A model generated the notes under the pieces. That model was not told where the DNA came from. It saw only the letters and a list, made by a program, of their open reading frames with translations, and did not search any database. Shown here in pieces: positions 24,644-34,264 of a stretch of DNA of 64,000 nucleotides. The stretch's first letter is position 1, and every line of letters starts with the position of its first letter. The stretch lies in contig NZ_CP081870.1 of the NCBI RefSeq assembly GCF_022170785.1, forward strand, positions 1,786,001-1,850,000, given 5' to 3'. This DNA comes from Rossellomorea marisflavi (GTDB taxonomy: Bacteria; Bacillota; Bacilli; Bacillales; Bacillaceae_B). Both the position numbers and the translations under genes were made by a program.

Positions 24644-25942
24644 GTGAACAGCAATGAAATTTACGTTAGCCTAGACATCGGTACATCCACAGTGAAAGTG
24701 ATCATCGGCGAAATGACAAATGATTCTCTGAACATTATCGGTGTAGGGAATGTGAACTCAGAAGGGATCCGAAAAGGTTCCATCGTAGACATAGACGAAA
24801 CTGTTCATACAATCAAAAAGGCGGTTGAGCAAGCAGAAAGGATGGTCGGCCTCTCCATAAGCCAGGTCATCGTTGGGATCACGGGTAATCATGTTTCCCT
24901 TCAATCTTGCCATGGTGTCGTGGCCGTCTCCAGTGATAACAGGGAAATCGGGGATGAAGATGTACTAAGGGTCATGGATGCGGCACAGGTCGTATCAATC
25001 CCCCCTGAAAGGGAGATCATCAACGTCATCCCGAGGCAGTTCATCGTGGACGGACTGGATGAAATCACTGATCCGAGAGGGATGATCGGTGTCCGGCTTG
25101 AAATGGAAGGAACCATCATCACGGGATCAAAGACCATCTTACATAATACGCTCCGATGTGTTGAAAAAGCAGGATTGGAAATAGTGGATATCGTCCTGCA
25201 GCCGTTGGCAGCAGGATCGGTTGCCCTATCCAAGGATGAGAAGAGCCTTGGTGCAGCTTTGATCGACATCGGCGGGGGGTCGACTACCATAGCCGTATTC
25301 GAACAAGGTCACTTGAAAGCTACCACGGTGCTCCCTGTAGGCGGGGAACACATCACCAAAGATCTGTCCATCGGCCTTAGAACGTCGACGGAAGATGCGG
25401 AGAAGATCAAAGTGAAGTATGGTCATGCCTACTACGACCATGCATCTGAAGATGAAGTCTTCTCTGTGCCGATCATCGGCAGCGATCAACATCAGCAGTT
25501 CAATCAGTTGGAAATTTCTGATATCATAGAAGCGAGGCTTGAAGAGGTTCTCGATCTCATCAGCCATGAAATGCGTCGTATGGGGATCAGGGATCTTCCT
25601 GGAGGATATGTTCTGACTGGAGGTGTATCTAATCTCCCTGGTGTGTTAGAATTAGCACAAATCGTTTTCCAAAATCGTGTGCGCGTAGCGATCCCTGATT
25701 ATATCGGGGTGAGGGAGCCGCAGTACACTACTGCAGTGGGATTGATCAAATACGCTCAAAAGAATGCTAGACTGCAAGGAAGAGTCGTAAGCGCAGAGCC
25801 GGTTGCAGTGGAAGCCGGTGAAAAAAGACAGCAAAAGCCCAGCCCTAAAAAGCCCAAGCCTGCAAAGGTAAGGGAAGAAGTGAACGAAGAAGATAAACCA
25901 ATGTCTAAGATGAAAAAATTCTTCGGATATTTCTTTGAATAA
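24644..25942 (+). CDS. ftsA: Cell division protein FtsA
   Basis: A 432-residue actin-like ATPase that tethers FtsZ to the membrane. The phosphate-1 motif is VSLDIGTSTVKVIIGEM near the N-terminus; the adenosine-site segment ALIDIGGGSTTIAVFEQ and the LTGG motif (VLTGGVSNLPGV) are present. A charged linker leads to a C-terminal amphipathic helix, SKMKKFFGYFFE, the membrane anchor. The GTG at 24644 is supported by AAGGAGGTG 7 nt upstream. Confidence 0.97.
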   Translation: MNSNEIYVSLDIGTSTVKVIIGEMTNDSLNIIGVGNVNSEGIRKGSIVDIDETVHTIKKAVEQAERMVGLSISQVIVGITGNHVSLQSCHGVVAVSSDNREIGDEDVLRVMDAAQVVSIPPEREIINVIPRQFIVDGLDEITDPRGMIGVRLEMEGTIITGSKTILHNTLRCVEKAGLEIVDIVLQPLAAGSVALSKDEKSLGAALIDIGGGSTTIAVFEQGHLKATTVLPVGGEHITKDLSIGLRTSTEDAEKIKVKYGHAYYDHASEDEVFSVPIIGSDQHQQFNQLEISDIIEARLEEVLDLISHEMRRMGIRDLPGGYVLTGGVSNLPGVLELAQIVFQNRVRVAIPDYIGVREPQYTTAVGLIKYAQKNARLQGRVVSAEPVAVEAGEKRQQKPSPKKPKPAKVREEVNEEDKPMSKMKKFFGYFFE

Positions 25943-26024
25943 CAGTCTCTAAAAACTGAAAACAATCAAGATAGCCTGGAATTAAATAGGAATCCATGGA
26001 TTCGATGAGTTAGGAGGATTTGTC

Positions 26025-27182
26025 ATGTTGGAGTTTGATACAAATTTAGATTCATTAGCGACAATTAAAGTAATCGGTGTCGGTGGCGGAGGTAACAATG
26101 CCGTTAACCGCATGATCGAACATGGTGTACAAGGTGTGGAATTCATCGCCGTCAATACGGATGCCCAGGCTCTGAACCTATCAAAAGCAGAAATCAAAAT
26201 GCAGATCGGTGGAAAATTGACAAGGGGTCTCGGTGCAGGTGCCAATCCTGAAGTCGGTAAAAAGGCAGCGGAAGAAAGCAAGGAACAGATCGAAGAAGCG
26301 CTCCGTGGAGCAGATATGGTCTTCGTTACCGCTGGAATGGGTGGGGGAACAGGCACAGGTGCTGCTCCAGTCATCGCTCAGATTGCACGCGAGATCGGTG
26401 CCTTGACGGTCGGGGTCGTCACCCGTCCGTTCACCTTCGAAGGAAGGAAGCGTTCCAACCAGGCAAGCGGTGGGATCGCTGCGATGAAAGAAGGGGTCGA
26501 TACCCTGATCGTCATCCCGAATGACCGCCTGCTTGAAATCGTAGATAAGAGCACACCGATGCTTGAAGCCTTCCGTGAAGCAGATAACGTATTGCGCCAA
26601 GGTGTACAAGGTATCTCGGATCTGATTGCAACACCAGGGCTTATCAACCTTGACTTTGCCGATGTAAAGACCATCATGTCCAACAAGGGTTCAGCCCTTA
26701 TGGGAATCGGTGCCGCATCAGGCGAAAACCGGGCAACGGAAGCTGCCAAGAAGGCTGTTTCAAGCCCATTGCTTGAAACGTCCATCGACGGGGCACAAGG
26801 GGTCCTGATGAACATCACCGGTGGTACTTCATTGAGCCTGTACGAGGTGCAGGAGGCTGCCGATATCGTGGCTTCAGCATCCGATCAGGAGGTCAATATG
26901 ATTTTCGGATCCGTCATCAATGAAGAATTGAAAGACGATATCATTGTCACCGTCATCGCGACTGGTTTCAATGAAGAAGTGATCCAGCCGAAGCAGACGC
27001 GACCTACGTTTGGAGGCGTTAAGCCAAACACGAATCAGGCTCCTAAGCGCGAGCAGCAACCTAAACGCGAGGAACCACAACAGCAAGAGCCTGTTCGATC
27101 GAATACGAACCATAATAATCAGGCTGCAGAAGAGACGTTGGATATCCCTACGTTCCTTCGCAACCGTAACCGTCGCCGCTAA
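26025..27182 (+). CDS. ftsZ: Cell division protein FtsZ
   Basis: A 385-residue tubulin-like GTPase that forms the Z ring. The GTP-binding motif GGGTGTG lies at 106-112. The N-terminus [20 protein letters not shown] and the C-terminal peptide [13 protein letters not shown], which contacts FtsA and SepF, are intact. The linker before the peptide is rich in Q, N, P and R. It starts 82 nt after ftsA with TAGGAGG upstream. Confidence 0.98.
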   Translation: MLEFDTNLDSLATIKVIGVGGGGNNAVNRMIEHGVQGVEFIAVNTDAQALNLSKAEIKMQIGGKLTRGLGAGANPEVGKKAAEESKEQIEEALRGADMVFVTAGMGGGTGTGAAPVIAQIAREIGALTVGVVTRPFTFEGRKRSNQASGGIAAMKEGVDTLIVIPNDRLLEIVDKSTPMLEAFREADNVLRQGVQGISDLIATPGLINLDFADVKTIMSNKGSALMGIGAASGENRATEAAKKAVSSPLLETSIDGAQGVLMNITGGTSLSLYEVQEAADIVASASDQEVNMIFGSVINEELKDDIIVTVIATGFNEEVIQPKQTRPTFGGVKPNTNQAPKREQQPKREEPQQQEPVRSNTNHNNQAAEETLDIPTFLRNRNRRR

Positions 27183-27192
27183 TTGGTGATAG

Positions 27193-27224
27193 AACCTGAC
27201 AGGGTTTCCTGTCAGGTTTTTTTA
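27193..27224 (+). terminator. Terminator after ftsZ
   Basis: AACCTGACAGG and CCTGTCAGGTT form a perfect 11-bp stem with the loop GTTT, followed by a T run. It closes the dcw cluster. Confidence 0.92.
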
Positions 27225-27318
27225 TTTTCCCCGGCAATCCTCCTCCTATTACGCCTCTATTTTTACTGACAAGATTCGAACTAATCCCTGAAAAGTTTTC
27301 CGTTATCTGGTACAAAAA

Positions 27319-27352
27319 GTGACAACCTTCCGAATGGTAGGTGCGATATACT
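27319..27352 (+). promoter_or_regulatory. spoIIG-type promoter with 22-nt spacer
   Basis: GTGACA (27319-27324) and TATACT (27347-27352) are separated by 22 nt. This abnormal spacing is a known property of the Spo0A-activated, sigma-A-dependent spoIIG promoter of B. subtilis. TTCGAA at 27275-27280 is a partial Spo0A-box match about 80 nt before the expected start site. Conservation of the spacing supports Spo0A control here. Confidence 0.65.
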
Positions 27353-27392
27353 TCTCGTAAGTCGTAGGAACCATCGATGAGGAGGGCAGAGA

Positions 27393-28316
27393 TTGACCTT
27401 ATACCTTGATGTCATATGGTTATTGAATATGCTGGTGGATTGTGCGCTGCTGTGGTTGACCGGAATCATCCTGAAGAGGAAATATGCTTTATGGCGGGTC
27501 GGTTCAGGCGGGCTCATCGGCTCGGTCATCATCCTTATGGCGTTCTCCCCGCTCAGTCATCTATCGGGTAGTCCGTTGGTGAAGCTTTCATTCTCCGTCG
27601 TGATGGTATGGGTTGCATTCGGATTCAAACGGATGAAATTCTTCCTTGCCAATCTGCTCATGTTCTATTTCGTAACATTTTTAACAGGGGGAATCCTCAT
27701 CGGGGTACACTATTTCATCTCCTTCGACCCGGGTGCCGAGGCTTCGACCCTCATTGCATCTGTAAGGGGATTCGGTGATCCGATTAGTTGGGTGTTCGTC
27801 ATGCTAGTATTGCCCCTTGCCTGGTATTTCTCCAAGAGCAGGGTAGACCACTTGGAGTATGCCAAGATTCAGTATGACCAATTGGTAGACGTCACGATCC
27901 ATTTCGGAGAATATATCATCAGTGTCAAAGGGCTGATTGATAGCGGGAACGGGCTGCAGGATCCAATTGGGAAGAACCCGGTCATGATCCTCTCGCTCTC
28001 TCATCTGAAGGACGAAGTTCCGGGAGAATTTATCAAGCTTGCCGGGGACGTTACCGAATTCTTGAGTGATGATTCAATTGAGTCCACATGGTCCGACAGA
28101 ATGCGGTTGATACCAGCGCAGTCCATCGGAAAGACCGGACAGCTCTTGGCGGCACTGAAACCGGATCGCATCATGCTGAAAGATTCCGGAGCAGAATGGG
28201 AAGTTTCCAATGGTCTCATCGCCTTCCGGGAAGAACCATTGTCTCCCGACCATCAATTTGAAGCGATTCTCCATCCGCAAATGGCAGCAAGAAAGCCTGT
28301 CGATCATGCATCTTAA
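27393..28316 (+). CDS. spoIIGA: Pro-sigma-E processing protease SpoIIGA
   Basis: A 307-residue membrane aspartic protease that cleaves pro-sigma-E in the mother cell after a signal from SpoIIR. The N-terminal half has five membrane segments. The C-terminal half contains the catalytic aspartate in GLIDSGN (D183, the same number as in B. subtilis). It starts with TTG at 27393 after AGGAGGG. Its substrate gene sigE follows after 44 nt. Confidence 0.95.
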   Translation: MTLYLDVIWLLNMLVDCALLWLTGIILKRKYALWRVGSGGLIGSVIILMAFSPLSHLSGSPLVKLSFSVVMVWVAFGFKRMKFFLANLLMFYFVTFLTGGILIGVHYFISFDPGAEASTLIASVRGFGDPISWVFVMLVLPLAWYFSKSRVDHLEYAKIQYDQLVDVTIHFGEYIISVKGLIDSGNGLQDPIGKNPVMILSLSHLKDEVPGEFIKLAGDVTEFLSDDSIESTWSDRMRLIPAQSIGKTGQLLAALKPDRIMLKDSGAEWEVSNGLIAFREEPLSPDHQFEAILHPQMAARKPVDHAS

Positions 28317-28360
28317 AAAATCGGCTTTCATTATTACAGCACTTATAAGGGGGACCCATT

Positions 28361-29080
28361 GTGAAGAAACTTAAGCTGAAACTACAGTATTATTGGTACA
28401 AACTCTTATTGAAACTGGGACTCAAGACGGACGAAATCCACTACATAGGTGGAAGTGAAGCCCTCCCACCACCCCTTTCGAAAGACGAAGAGGAAGTGCT
28501 CCTTCAAAAACTGCCCAGTGGCGATAAAGCGGCAAGATCCCTCCTCATAGAAAGAAACCTTCGCCTTGTTGTCTATATCGCGCGGAAGTTCGAGAATACA
28601 GGAATCAATATAGAAGATTTGATCAGTATCGGAACCATCGGTTTGATCAAAGCCGTCAATACGTTCAATCCCGAGAAGAAAATCAAGCTGGCGACTTATG
28701 CGTCCCGTTGCATTGAAAATGAAATCCTGATGTATCTTCGACGGAACAATAAAATCCGTTCAGAGGTTTCATTCGATGAGCCCCTCAACATCGATTGGGA
28801 TGGGAATGAACTTCTTCTTTCCGACGTGTTAGGAACGGAAGAGGATATTATTACAAAAGACCTCGAAGCAACAGTGGATAAAAAGCTTCTATTCAGCGCA
28901 CTTCATCAGCTCAATGACCGGGAAAAGCAGATCATGGAACTCCGGTTCGGCTTGATGGGGGAAGAAGAGAAAACGCAAAAAGATGTAGCAGATATGCTCG
29001 GTATCTCTCAATCCTATATTTCGAGGCTTGAAAAGCGGATTATCAAACGATTAAAAAAAGAATTCAATAAAATGGTTTGA
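28361..29080 (+). CDS. sigE: RNA polymerase sigma factor SigE precursor (mother-cell)
   Basis: A 239-residue sigma-70 family factor. The basic pro-sequence [20 protein letters not shown] keeps it inactive at the membrane until SpoIIGA removes about the first 27 residues, before GGSEALPPP. Region 2 ([16 protein letters not shown] to [16 protein letters not shown]) and region 4 ([23 protein letters not shown]) are intact. It starts with GTG at 28361 after AAGGGGG. Confidence 0.97.
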   Translation: MKKLKLKLQYYWYKLLLKLGLKTDEIHYIGGSEALPPPLSKDEEEVLLQKLPSGDKAARSLLIERNLRLVVYIARKFENTGINIEDLISIGTIGLIKAVNTFNPEKKIKLATYASRCIENEILMYLRRNNKIRSEVSFDEPLNIDWDGNELLLSDVLGTEEDIITKDLEATVDKKLLFSALHQLNDREKQIMELRFGLMGEEEKTQKDVADMLGISQSYISRLEKRIIKRLKKEFNKMV

Positions 29081-29088
29081 CTGATTGA

Positions 29089-29125
29089 ACGATTCCTTTT
29101 ATGGCACAAAGGAGTCGTTTTTTTG
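29089..29125 (+). terminator. Terminator between sigE and sigG
   Basis: ACGATTCCTTT and AAAGGAGTCGT pair over 11 bp with one G-T pair, followed by seven T residues. It limits read-through from spoIIG into sigG, which needs separate forespore expression. Confidence 0.85.
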
Positions 29126-29304
29126 TGTCCTTATCGCCATCAGGGGACGAAAAATGTCATACATAAATTTTTTTCATCTGTCTAAGCCCTGCGTGGCAAC
29201 CTTTTTGGAAGATCCCTCCTTGATTGCATTTCCCGACATGCATATTTTTCCTGCCCGGGGAAATACTGAACTTTGTACAACAGCTCCTACAAGGAGGGGA
29301 AAGA

Positions 29305-30081
29305 ATGACACGCAATAAAGTCGAAATTTGTGGTGTGGATACTTCCAAATTACCCGTGCTGAAGAACGATGAAATGAGAGTGCTTTTCAAGCAAATGCAA
29401 TCTGGCGAAATTTCTGCAAGGGAAAAACTCGTCAATGGGAATTTACGCCTCGTCTTAAGTGTAATTCAACGATTCAACAATCGTGGGGAGTTTGTTGACG
29501 ACCTGTTCCAGGTCGGCTGCATCGGTTTGATGAAATCAATCGATAACTTCGATCTTGGCCAGAATGTACGTTTTTCCACTTACGCCGTTCCGATGATCAT
29601 CGGGGAGATCCGCCGGTATCTTCGGGATAATAATCCGATCAGGGTTTCCCGTTCCCTCAGGGATATTGCCTATAAGGCACTGCAGGTGAGGGAGAGGTTG
29701 ATGGGAGAAACATCGAAGGAACCGACAGCAGAAGAAATTGCCAAGGTGCTTGATGTACCCCATGAAGAAATCGTTTTTGCCCTCGATGCGATTCAGGATC
29801 CGGTTTCCCTATTCGAGCCCATCTATAATGATGGCGGAGACCCCATATTTGTAATGGACCAGTTGAGTGATGAAAAGAACAGGGATTACCATTGGGTGGA
29901 GGAAATCGCCCTTCAAGAGGGAATGAAACGGCTGAATGACCGTGAGAAGTTGATCATCAGTAAGCGCTTCTTCCAGGGTAAGACGCAGATGGAAGTAGCG
30001 GATGAGATCGGGATTTCGCAGGCTCAAGTGTCCCGTCTTGAGAAGGCAGCCATCAAGCAGATGAACAAAAATATCCAATAA
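29305..30081 (+). CDS. sigG: RNA polymerase sigma factor SigG (forespore)
   Basis: A 258-residue sigma factor of the SigB/F/G type that drives late forespore genes. The N-terminus MTRNKVEICGVDTSKLPVLK is the SigG signature. Region 2 (NGNLRLVLSVIQRFNNRGE, VDDLFQVGCIGL), region 3 and region 4 (QMEVADEIGISQAQVSRLEK) are intact. The ATG at 29305 follows AAGGAGGGG; an in-frame upstream extension to 29224 has no such site. I could not find a convincing sigma-F or sigma-G promoter in the 180-nt leader. Confidence 0.96.
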   Translation: MTRNKVEICGVDTSKLPVLKNDEMRVLFKQMQSGEISAREKLVNGNLRLVLSVIQRFNNRGEFVDDLFQVGCIGLMKSIDNFDLGQNVRFSTYAVPMIIGEIRRYLRDNNPIRVSRSLRDIAYKALQVRERLMGETSKEPTAEEIAKVLDVPHEEIVFALDAIQDPVSLFEPIYNDGGDPIFVMDQLSDEKNRDYHWVEEIALQEGMKRLNDREKLIISKRFFQGKTQMEVADEIGISQAQVSRLEKAAIKQMNKNIQ

Positions 30082-30134
30082 GTGCCCGTTAGAGAGCGGG
30101 GAGTGTCGGGATATGCCCACCTCACTGCATACAT

Positions 30135-30168
30135 ACGCTTCCGTGCCTCCTGTAAAGAGGGGAAGCGT
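30135..30168 (+). repeat. Hairpin downstream of sigG
   Basis: ACGCTTCC (30135-30142) pairs with GGAAGCGT (30161-30168), and CCTC with GAGG inside. It lies immediately before a second, terminator-like hairpin, so the sigG transcript ends in a tandem structure. Confidence 0.6.
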
Positions 30169-30169
30169 C

Positions 30170-30209
30170 AAGAAAGACAGACCGGATCCGGTCTGTCTTT
30201 CTTTTTTTT
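30170..30209 (+). terminator. Terminator after sigG
   Basis: A perfect 34-nt palindrome (17 bp per arm, centred at 30186/30187 on GGATCC) is followed by seven T residues. The central bases must open to form the RNA loop. Confidence 0.9.
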
Positions 30210-30261
30210 GCATATAGATAGAAGAGAGAATGTGTGCTTTCTGAAAAGGGGGAAGGAACAG

Positions 30262-30558
30262 GTGGTACGGATTTCTGAATTTCAAGTGAAGGATGTTGTC
30301 AGTGTTTCAGATGGACGGAAACTCGGGAATATCACCGATATCGAAATCAATCTCGACAGTGGAAGGATCGAGGCGATCGTCATAGGAGGGGGAGGAAAGC
30401 TCCTTGGGTTCTTCGGGAAGGACGAAGAAGTGGTCGTTCCATGGAACAATATCGTCAAAATCGGCGAAGACGTCATCCTTGTGAGGTATAAGGAGCAACA
30501 AGACCATTATTACAAACAGGCTCAGCTCGAGGGGCCGGAATCCTCCACTGATAAATGA
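30262..30558 (+). CDS. ylmC: PRC-barrel protein YlmC (YlmC/YmxH family)
   Basis: A 98-residue protein; residues 1-80 are a PRC-barrel fold of the YlmC/YmxH family (VRISEFQVKDVVSVSDGRKL, GKLLGFFGKDEEVVVPW, IVKIGEDVILVR). The C-terminal 20 residues are an extra polar tail. A GTG start at 30262 is chosen because the protein then begins with the conserved ISEFQ segment and GGAAGG lies 5 nt upstream. The molecular role is not established. Unlike B. subtilis, no ylmA or ylmB gene lies between sigG and ylmC. Confidence 0.88.
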   Translation: MVRISEFQVKDVVSVSDGRKLGNITDIEINLDSGRIEAIVIGGGGKLLGFFGKDEEVVVPWNNIVKIGEDVILVRYKEQQDHYYKQAQLEGPESSTDK

Positions 30559-30612
30559 CGCACTGCCGGGCATATGATACACTTAGGAAAAGAAAAAAAG
30601 GAGATTCATTCT

Positions 30613-31428
30613 GTGGAACCTTTCAAAAGAGAACATGAATCCTACTATACGATTCCCGGATGGAAAGGCGTCACCGCCGGTATTACGACGAAGAACGGGG
30701 GCGTAAGCAGTGGACCCTTTCATTCCTTTAATATGGGTCTGCATGTAGGGGATGATCGTGAGTCAGTCGTGGAAAACCGTCGACGGCTTTCTGAACTGAT
30801 CGGCTTCCCCCTTGCACGTTGGGTTGCAGCAGAGCAGACCCATGGAGATTGCATCGAGCTAATCGATGGTTTGCAGGCAGGAAAAGGCTCAAAAATCTAT
30901 GACGATGCGGTCCCGGATACGGACGGTTTTCTTGCTTCCTCTGGTGATCTGCTCCTGACGATGTGCTATGCAGATTGTGTGCCCCTGTATTTCTATGACC
31001 CAGTGAAGAGGCGGATCGGTCTTGCCCATGCAGGGTGGAAAGGGACCGTGGCCAAAATCGGTCCATCCATGATCGATCGCATGGTCACAGCAGGCTCCTC
31101 CAAGGCGGATATCGAAGTTGTAATCGGTCCTTCGATTTGTGGAGACTGCTATGTGGTAGATGATTTTGTCATCGGAAAAATTGAAAAAGTACTAGAAGAT
31201 GGACCCCACATCCCCTATAATCTAAAGGAAGAGGGTCAATATCATCTGGATTTGAAACAGTTGAACCGGCTCTTATTGATCCAAAGTGGTATTTCCGCTG
31301 AACAGATCAGGACTTCCGGTCATTGTTCATTCTGTCATGACGACTTCTATTCGTACCGCCAAGACGGCGGAAAGACAGGAAGGATGATGAGTTTCATAGG
31401 CTGGAAGGAGAATGTACATGAACGTTGA
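30613..31428 (+). CDS. ylmD: Laccase-domain (YfiH/DUF152) protein YlmD
   Basis: A 271-residue member of the YfiH family, whose studied members act on purine nucleosides or peptidoglycan-linked substrates at a zinc site. Metal-site segments are visible: [20 protein letters not shown] and [11 protein letters not shown], plus [18 protein letters not shown] near the end. The GTG at 30613 has AAGGAG exactly 9 nt upstream and is preferred to the ATG at 30574, which has none. The 3-prime end overlaps ylmE by 11 nt. The substrate here is unknown. Confidence 0.87.
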   Translation: MEPFKREHESYYTIPGWKGVTAGITTKNGGVSSGPFHSFNMGLHVGDDRESVVENRRRLSELIGFPLARWVAAEQTHGDCIELIDGLQAGKGSKIYDDAVPDTDGFLASSGDLLLTMCYADCVPLYFYDPVKRRIGLAHAGWKGTVAKIGPSMIDRMVTAGSSKADIEVVIGPSICGDCYVVDDFVIGKIEKVLEDGPHIPYNLKEEGQYHLDLKQLNRLLLIQSGISAEQIRTSGHCSFCHDDFYSYRQDGGKTGRMMSFIGWKENVHER

Positions 31429-32092
31429 ACAACGACTTCATAGAATAAACAGCAGTATAGAGCAGGCATGTGAAAATGCCGGCAGGTCCCCTGAGGACGT
31501 GAAGGTCGTGGCTGTGACAAAGTATGTGAGCATTGAACGGGCAGAAGAAGCCGTCACCGCAGGAATCACACATCTTGGGGAAAACAGGGACACCGGTCTC
31601 ACTGAAAAATATGAGGCCATTGGAAACCGTGTCGATTGGCATTTCATCGGCTCCCTCCAGACCAGGAAAGTCAAACAGATCATCGATAAGGTTTCATACA
31701 TACATTCACTGGATCGCCATTCCTTGGCCGTGGAAATCGACAAGCGGGCGGACAAGCCAGTAAATTGCTTCGTTCAGGTCAATGTGTCTGGTGAAGAATC
31801 AAAACACGGTATATCCCCGGAAGAAACATCTGGATTCATCCAATCATTGCAAGAACTCGAAAACATCAACGTCATAGGCTTGATGACGATGGCCCCTCAT
31901 ACGGAGGATGAAGCATTCCTTCGCAGCTGTTTCCGAAGCCTCAGAGGGCTGCAGGAGGAGGTCAAGGCACTTGGTCTGCCGCATGCCCCCTGTACGGAAC
32001 TGTCCATGGGAATGAGTAATGATTTTCATATCGCCATCGAAGAAGGAGCCACATTTGTCCGTCTCGGAACGGCATTAGTTGGAAATGACTGA
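31418..32092 (+). CDS. ylmE: PLP homeostasis protein YlmE (YggS/PLPBP family)
   Basis: A 224-residue pyridoxal-phosphate-binding protein with the alanine-racemase-like barrel. The cofactor lysine is K35 in [18 protein letters not shown] and [21 protein letters not shown] form the phosphate-binding side. The family controls vitamin B6 and amino-acid balance and has no known catalytic reaction. The ATG at 31418 has AAGGAG 7 nt upstream; the ATG at 31412 is only 1 nt from it. It precedes sepF as in most Firmicutes and Actinobacteria. Confidence 0.94.
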   Translation: MNVEQRLHRINSSIEQACENAGRSPEDVKVVAVTKYVSIERAEEAVTAGITHLGENRDTGLTEKYEAIGNRVDWHFIGSLQTRKVKQIIDKVSYIHSLDRHSLAVEIDKRADKPVNCFVQVNVSGEESKHGISPEETSGFIQSLQELENINVIGLMTMAPHTEDEAFLRSCFRSLRGLQEEVKALGLPHAPCTELSMGMSNDFHIAIEEGATFVRLGTALVGND

Positions 32093-32108
32093 GAGGAGAT
32101 GAGTAGAA

Positions 32109-32555
32109 ATGGGTATCAAATCAAAATTTAAAACGTTTTTCCTGCTTGATGAAGATGAGTACGAATACGAAGAGGAAGAGAAATACGAAGAACATGAGGA
32201 GAAGAAGCCCATGAAATCCCAGTCACCGGCACAGACGAAACAAAACGTTGTCAGCCTGCAGAGCGTTCAAAAGTCATCCAAGGTGATCCTTGTTGAGCCA
32301 CGCGTGTACGCAGAGGCCCAGGAAATTGCCGACCATCTCAAAAATCGCCGTTCTGTCTTGGTGAACCTGCAGCGAATCCAGCATGACCAGGCGAAACGGA
32401 TCGTTGATTTCCTGAGCGGCACCGTATATGCCATCGGTGGCGATATCCAGCGGGTGGGGAGTGACATTTTCCTGTGCACGCCAGATAACGTCGAGGTGAG
32501 CGGAAACATTTCTGAACTCCTCAGTGAAGAAGACTTTACAGAATCGAGGTGGTAA
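32109..32555 (+). CDS. sepF: Cell division protein SepF
   Basis: A 148-residue FtsZ-bundling protein and membrane anchor. The N-terminal amphipathic helix [13 protein letters not shown] is followed by an acidic linker of D, E, Y and K, then the dimerising SepF domain ([50 protein letters not shown]). It starts 16 nt after ylmE with GAGAGGAG upstream. Confidence 0.96.
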   Translation: MGIKSKFKTFFLLDEDEYEYEEEEKYEEHEEKKPMKSQSPAQTKQNVVSLQSVQKSSKVILVEPRVYAEAQEIADHLKNRRSVLVNLQRIQHDQAKRIVDFLSGTVYAIGGDIQRVGSDIFLCTPDNVEVSGNISELLSEEDFTESRW

Positions 32556-32563
32556 GCTGAATC

Positions 32564-32827
32564 ATGTTCCTTCTATATCAAATATTATCGTCCCTATTGA
32601 ATATCTATATGTGGGCGCTCATCATCTATATCCTGATGTCGTGGTTCCCCAATGCCCGGGAAACCTCCATTGGCCAGATCCTCGCCCGCATATGCGAGCC
32701 TTATCTGGAACAGTTCCGGAAGTTCATCCCTCCCCTTGGGATGATCGATATTTCACCGATTGTCGCCTTCATCGTACTTAGACTGGCCGACAAAGGCCTT
32801 AGTCAACTTTTCTTATGGATTTTGTAG
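32564..32827 (+). CDS. ylmG: YggT-family membrane protein YlmG
   Basis: An 87-residue protein with two membrane segments (about 5-27 and 63-85) and the connecting SWFPNAR and [14 protein letters not shown] segments of the YggT family. It sits between sepF and ylmH. Chloroplast and cyanobacterial relatives affect division and photosystem assembly; the bacterial role is unclear. Confidence 0.93.
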   Translation: MFLLYQILSSLLNIYMWALIIYILMSWFPNARETSIGQILARICEPYLEQFRKFIPPLGMIDISPIVAFIVLRLADKGLSQLFLWIL

Positions 32828-32890
32828 TAAGCTTTAAAGGACTGATACCCTTGCCGGTTCAGTCCTTTTGCATGGAGGGAGTTAAAACCT

Positions 32891-33661
32891 ATGTCGACAC
32901 TTTATCAGCATTTCAGACCGGAAGAGAGGGGGTTCATCGACCAGGTGGTCGAATGGAAGGAGCAGGTGGAGAGCCAGTATGCCCAGAAACGGACCGATTT
33001 CCTCGATCCCCGGGAGCAGCACATCCTCCTCAGCATCATCGGGACCGAAGGCAGCGTCAGGGTCGCATTTTTTCCGAAAACAGGGGAGCGCAAGCGTGCG
33101 CTGATCTACCCCGACTATTATGAGCCTTCTGAAGAAGATTATGGAATATGCCTGTATGAGATTCACTACCCTGCTAAGTTTGTTACAATAGAGCATAGGC
33201 AGATCCTCGGGACGCTTATGTCACTAGGTCTTAAAAGGGAAAAATTCGGGGATATCCCTACTGAAGGGGAACGGTATCAGCTCGTGGCGGCCGATGAAAT
33301 TTCAGGGTGCTTGGAAATGGAGCTGCAACAGATCGGGAAAGCGAGGGTCTCACTCGAAAAGCGTCAGGTGGCAGAACTATTCATCACGGATGAGAAGTGG
33401 AGTGAAAATACCACAACGGTAAGCTCCCTGAGACTTGATGTGATCCTCTCCGCCATTCAGGGGGTTTCCCGGCAAAAGGCTCAGGCTCTCATTAAAGCTT
33501 CACTCGTGAAGGTAAACTGGAGGGCAACCGAGAGTACGTCCTTCGAGGTGGAAGAGGGGGATGTCATCTCGACGCGGGGGTTCGGCAGAAGCAAACTGCT
33601 GACCATCGACGGTAAGACGAAGCGGGATAAATGGCGGATCACGTTCGGTGTTTTGAAATAA
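32891..33661 (+). CDS. ylmH: S4-domain RNA-binding protein YlmH
   Basis: A 256-residue protein. An N-terminal YlmH-specific region (about 1-170) precedes an S4 RNA-binding domain (about 180-240: SSLRLDVILSAIQGVSRQKA, VKVNWR, EEGDVIS, GFGRSK). Recent work places B. subtilis YlmH in ribosome-associated quality control, binding 50S subunits that carry stalled peptidyl-tRNA. The main elongation factor of that pathway, RqcH, is also in this window (51198-52904). The start follows GGAGGGAG. Confidence 0.94.
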   Translation: MSTLYQHFRPEERGFIDQVVEWKEQVESQYAQKRTDFLDPREQHILLSIIGTEGSVRVAFFPKTGERKRALIYPDYYEPSEEDYGICLYEIHYPAKFVTIEHRQILGTLMSLGLKREKFGDIPTEGERYQLVAADEISGCLEMELQQIGKARVSLEKRQVAELFITDEKWSENTTTVSSLRLDVILSAIQGVSRQKAQALIKASLVKVNWRATESTSFEVEEGDVISTRGFGRSKLLTIDGKTKRDKWRITFGVLK

Positions 33662-33708
33662 TTTTGCGAAATTAAAGGAAATTCGGTACAAGCTGTCGTA
33701 AAATTAGT

Positions 33709-33714
33709 TATAAT
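33709..33714 (+). promoter_or_regulatory. Candidate -10 element of a divIVA promoter
   Basis: A perfect TATAAT at 33709-33714, 34 nt before the divIVA start codon. The -35 region (GGTACA, 18 nt upstream) is poor. It suggests that divIVA is transcribed separately from the ylm genes as well as with them. Confidence 0.5.
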
Positions 33715-33748
33715 GATAGTAATCAACCAAGTTTTGGAGGTGGCGCCC

Positions 33749-34264
33749 ATGCCTTTGACGCCGTTAGATATACATAATAAAGAATTCAGCCGTGGATTCC
33801 GCGGATATGATGAAGACGAAGTAAATGAATTCCTCGACCAGATCATCAAGGATTATGAGATCCTGATCCGTGAGAAGAAGGAAACAGAAGAACGCCTTGA
33901 TTCCCTGAACGAACGCCTTGGACACTTCACGACGATTGAAGAAACGTTGAATAAATCCATTGTCGTAGCCCAAGAAGCCGGTGAAGAAGTGAAGCGCAAT
34001 GCGATGAAGGAATCGAAGCTCATCATCAAGGAAGCCGAGAAGAACGCCGACCGTATCGTCAATGAAGCACTTTCGAAAGCCCGCAGGATTGCCATTGAAA
34101 TCGAAGAGCTCAAAAAGCAGTCCAAAGTGTTCCGCACACGCTTCAAAATGCTCATAGAAGCTCAGCTTGACCTCCTCGATACGAATGATTGGGATCAGCT
34201 CATGGAATTCGATGTGGACGCAACGGATCTGAAGACCTTGAAAGAAGAAGAGACACTGACTTGA
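33749..34264 (+). CDS. divIVA: Cell division / polarity protein DivIVA
   Basis: A 171-residue coiled-coil protein that recognises negatively curved membrane at septa and poles. The N-terminal membrane-binding domain begins MPLTPLDIHNKEFSRGFRGY and keeps F17 and R18, the membrane-inserting pair. A coiled coil follows from about residue 25 to 150, and an acidic tail ends the protein. The ATG at 33749 has GGAGGTGG upstream. The stop codon TGA (34262-34264) lies inside the -35 box of the ileS promoter. Confidence 0.96.
   Translation: MPLTPLDIHNKEFSRGFRGYDEDEVNEFLDQIIKDYEILIREKKETEERLDSLNERLGHFTTIEETLNKSIVVAQEAGEEVKRNAMKESKLIIKEAEKNADRIVNEALSKARRIAIEIEELKKQSKVFRTRFKMLIEAQLDLLDTNDWDQLMEFDVDATDLKTLKEEETLT

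Noticed and set aside
29136..29164. Possible sigma-G promoter (GCCAT and CATACAT, 17 nt apart) before sigG
   Set aside because: The -35 half does not match the sigma-F or sigma-G consensus well enough to claim.
29085..29318. A 77-codon frame between sigE and sigG
   Set aside because: It overlaps the sigE terminator and the sigG ribosome-binding site and shows no family feature.
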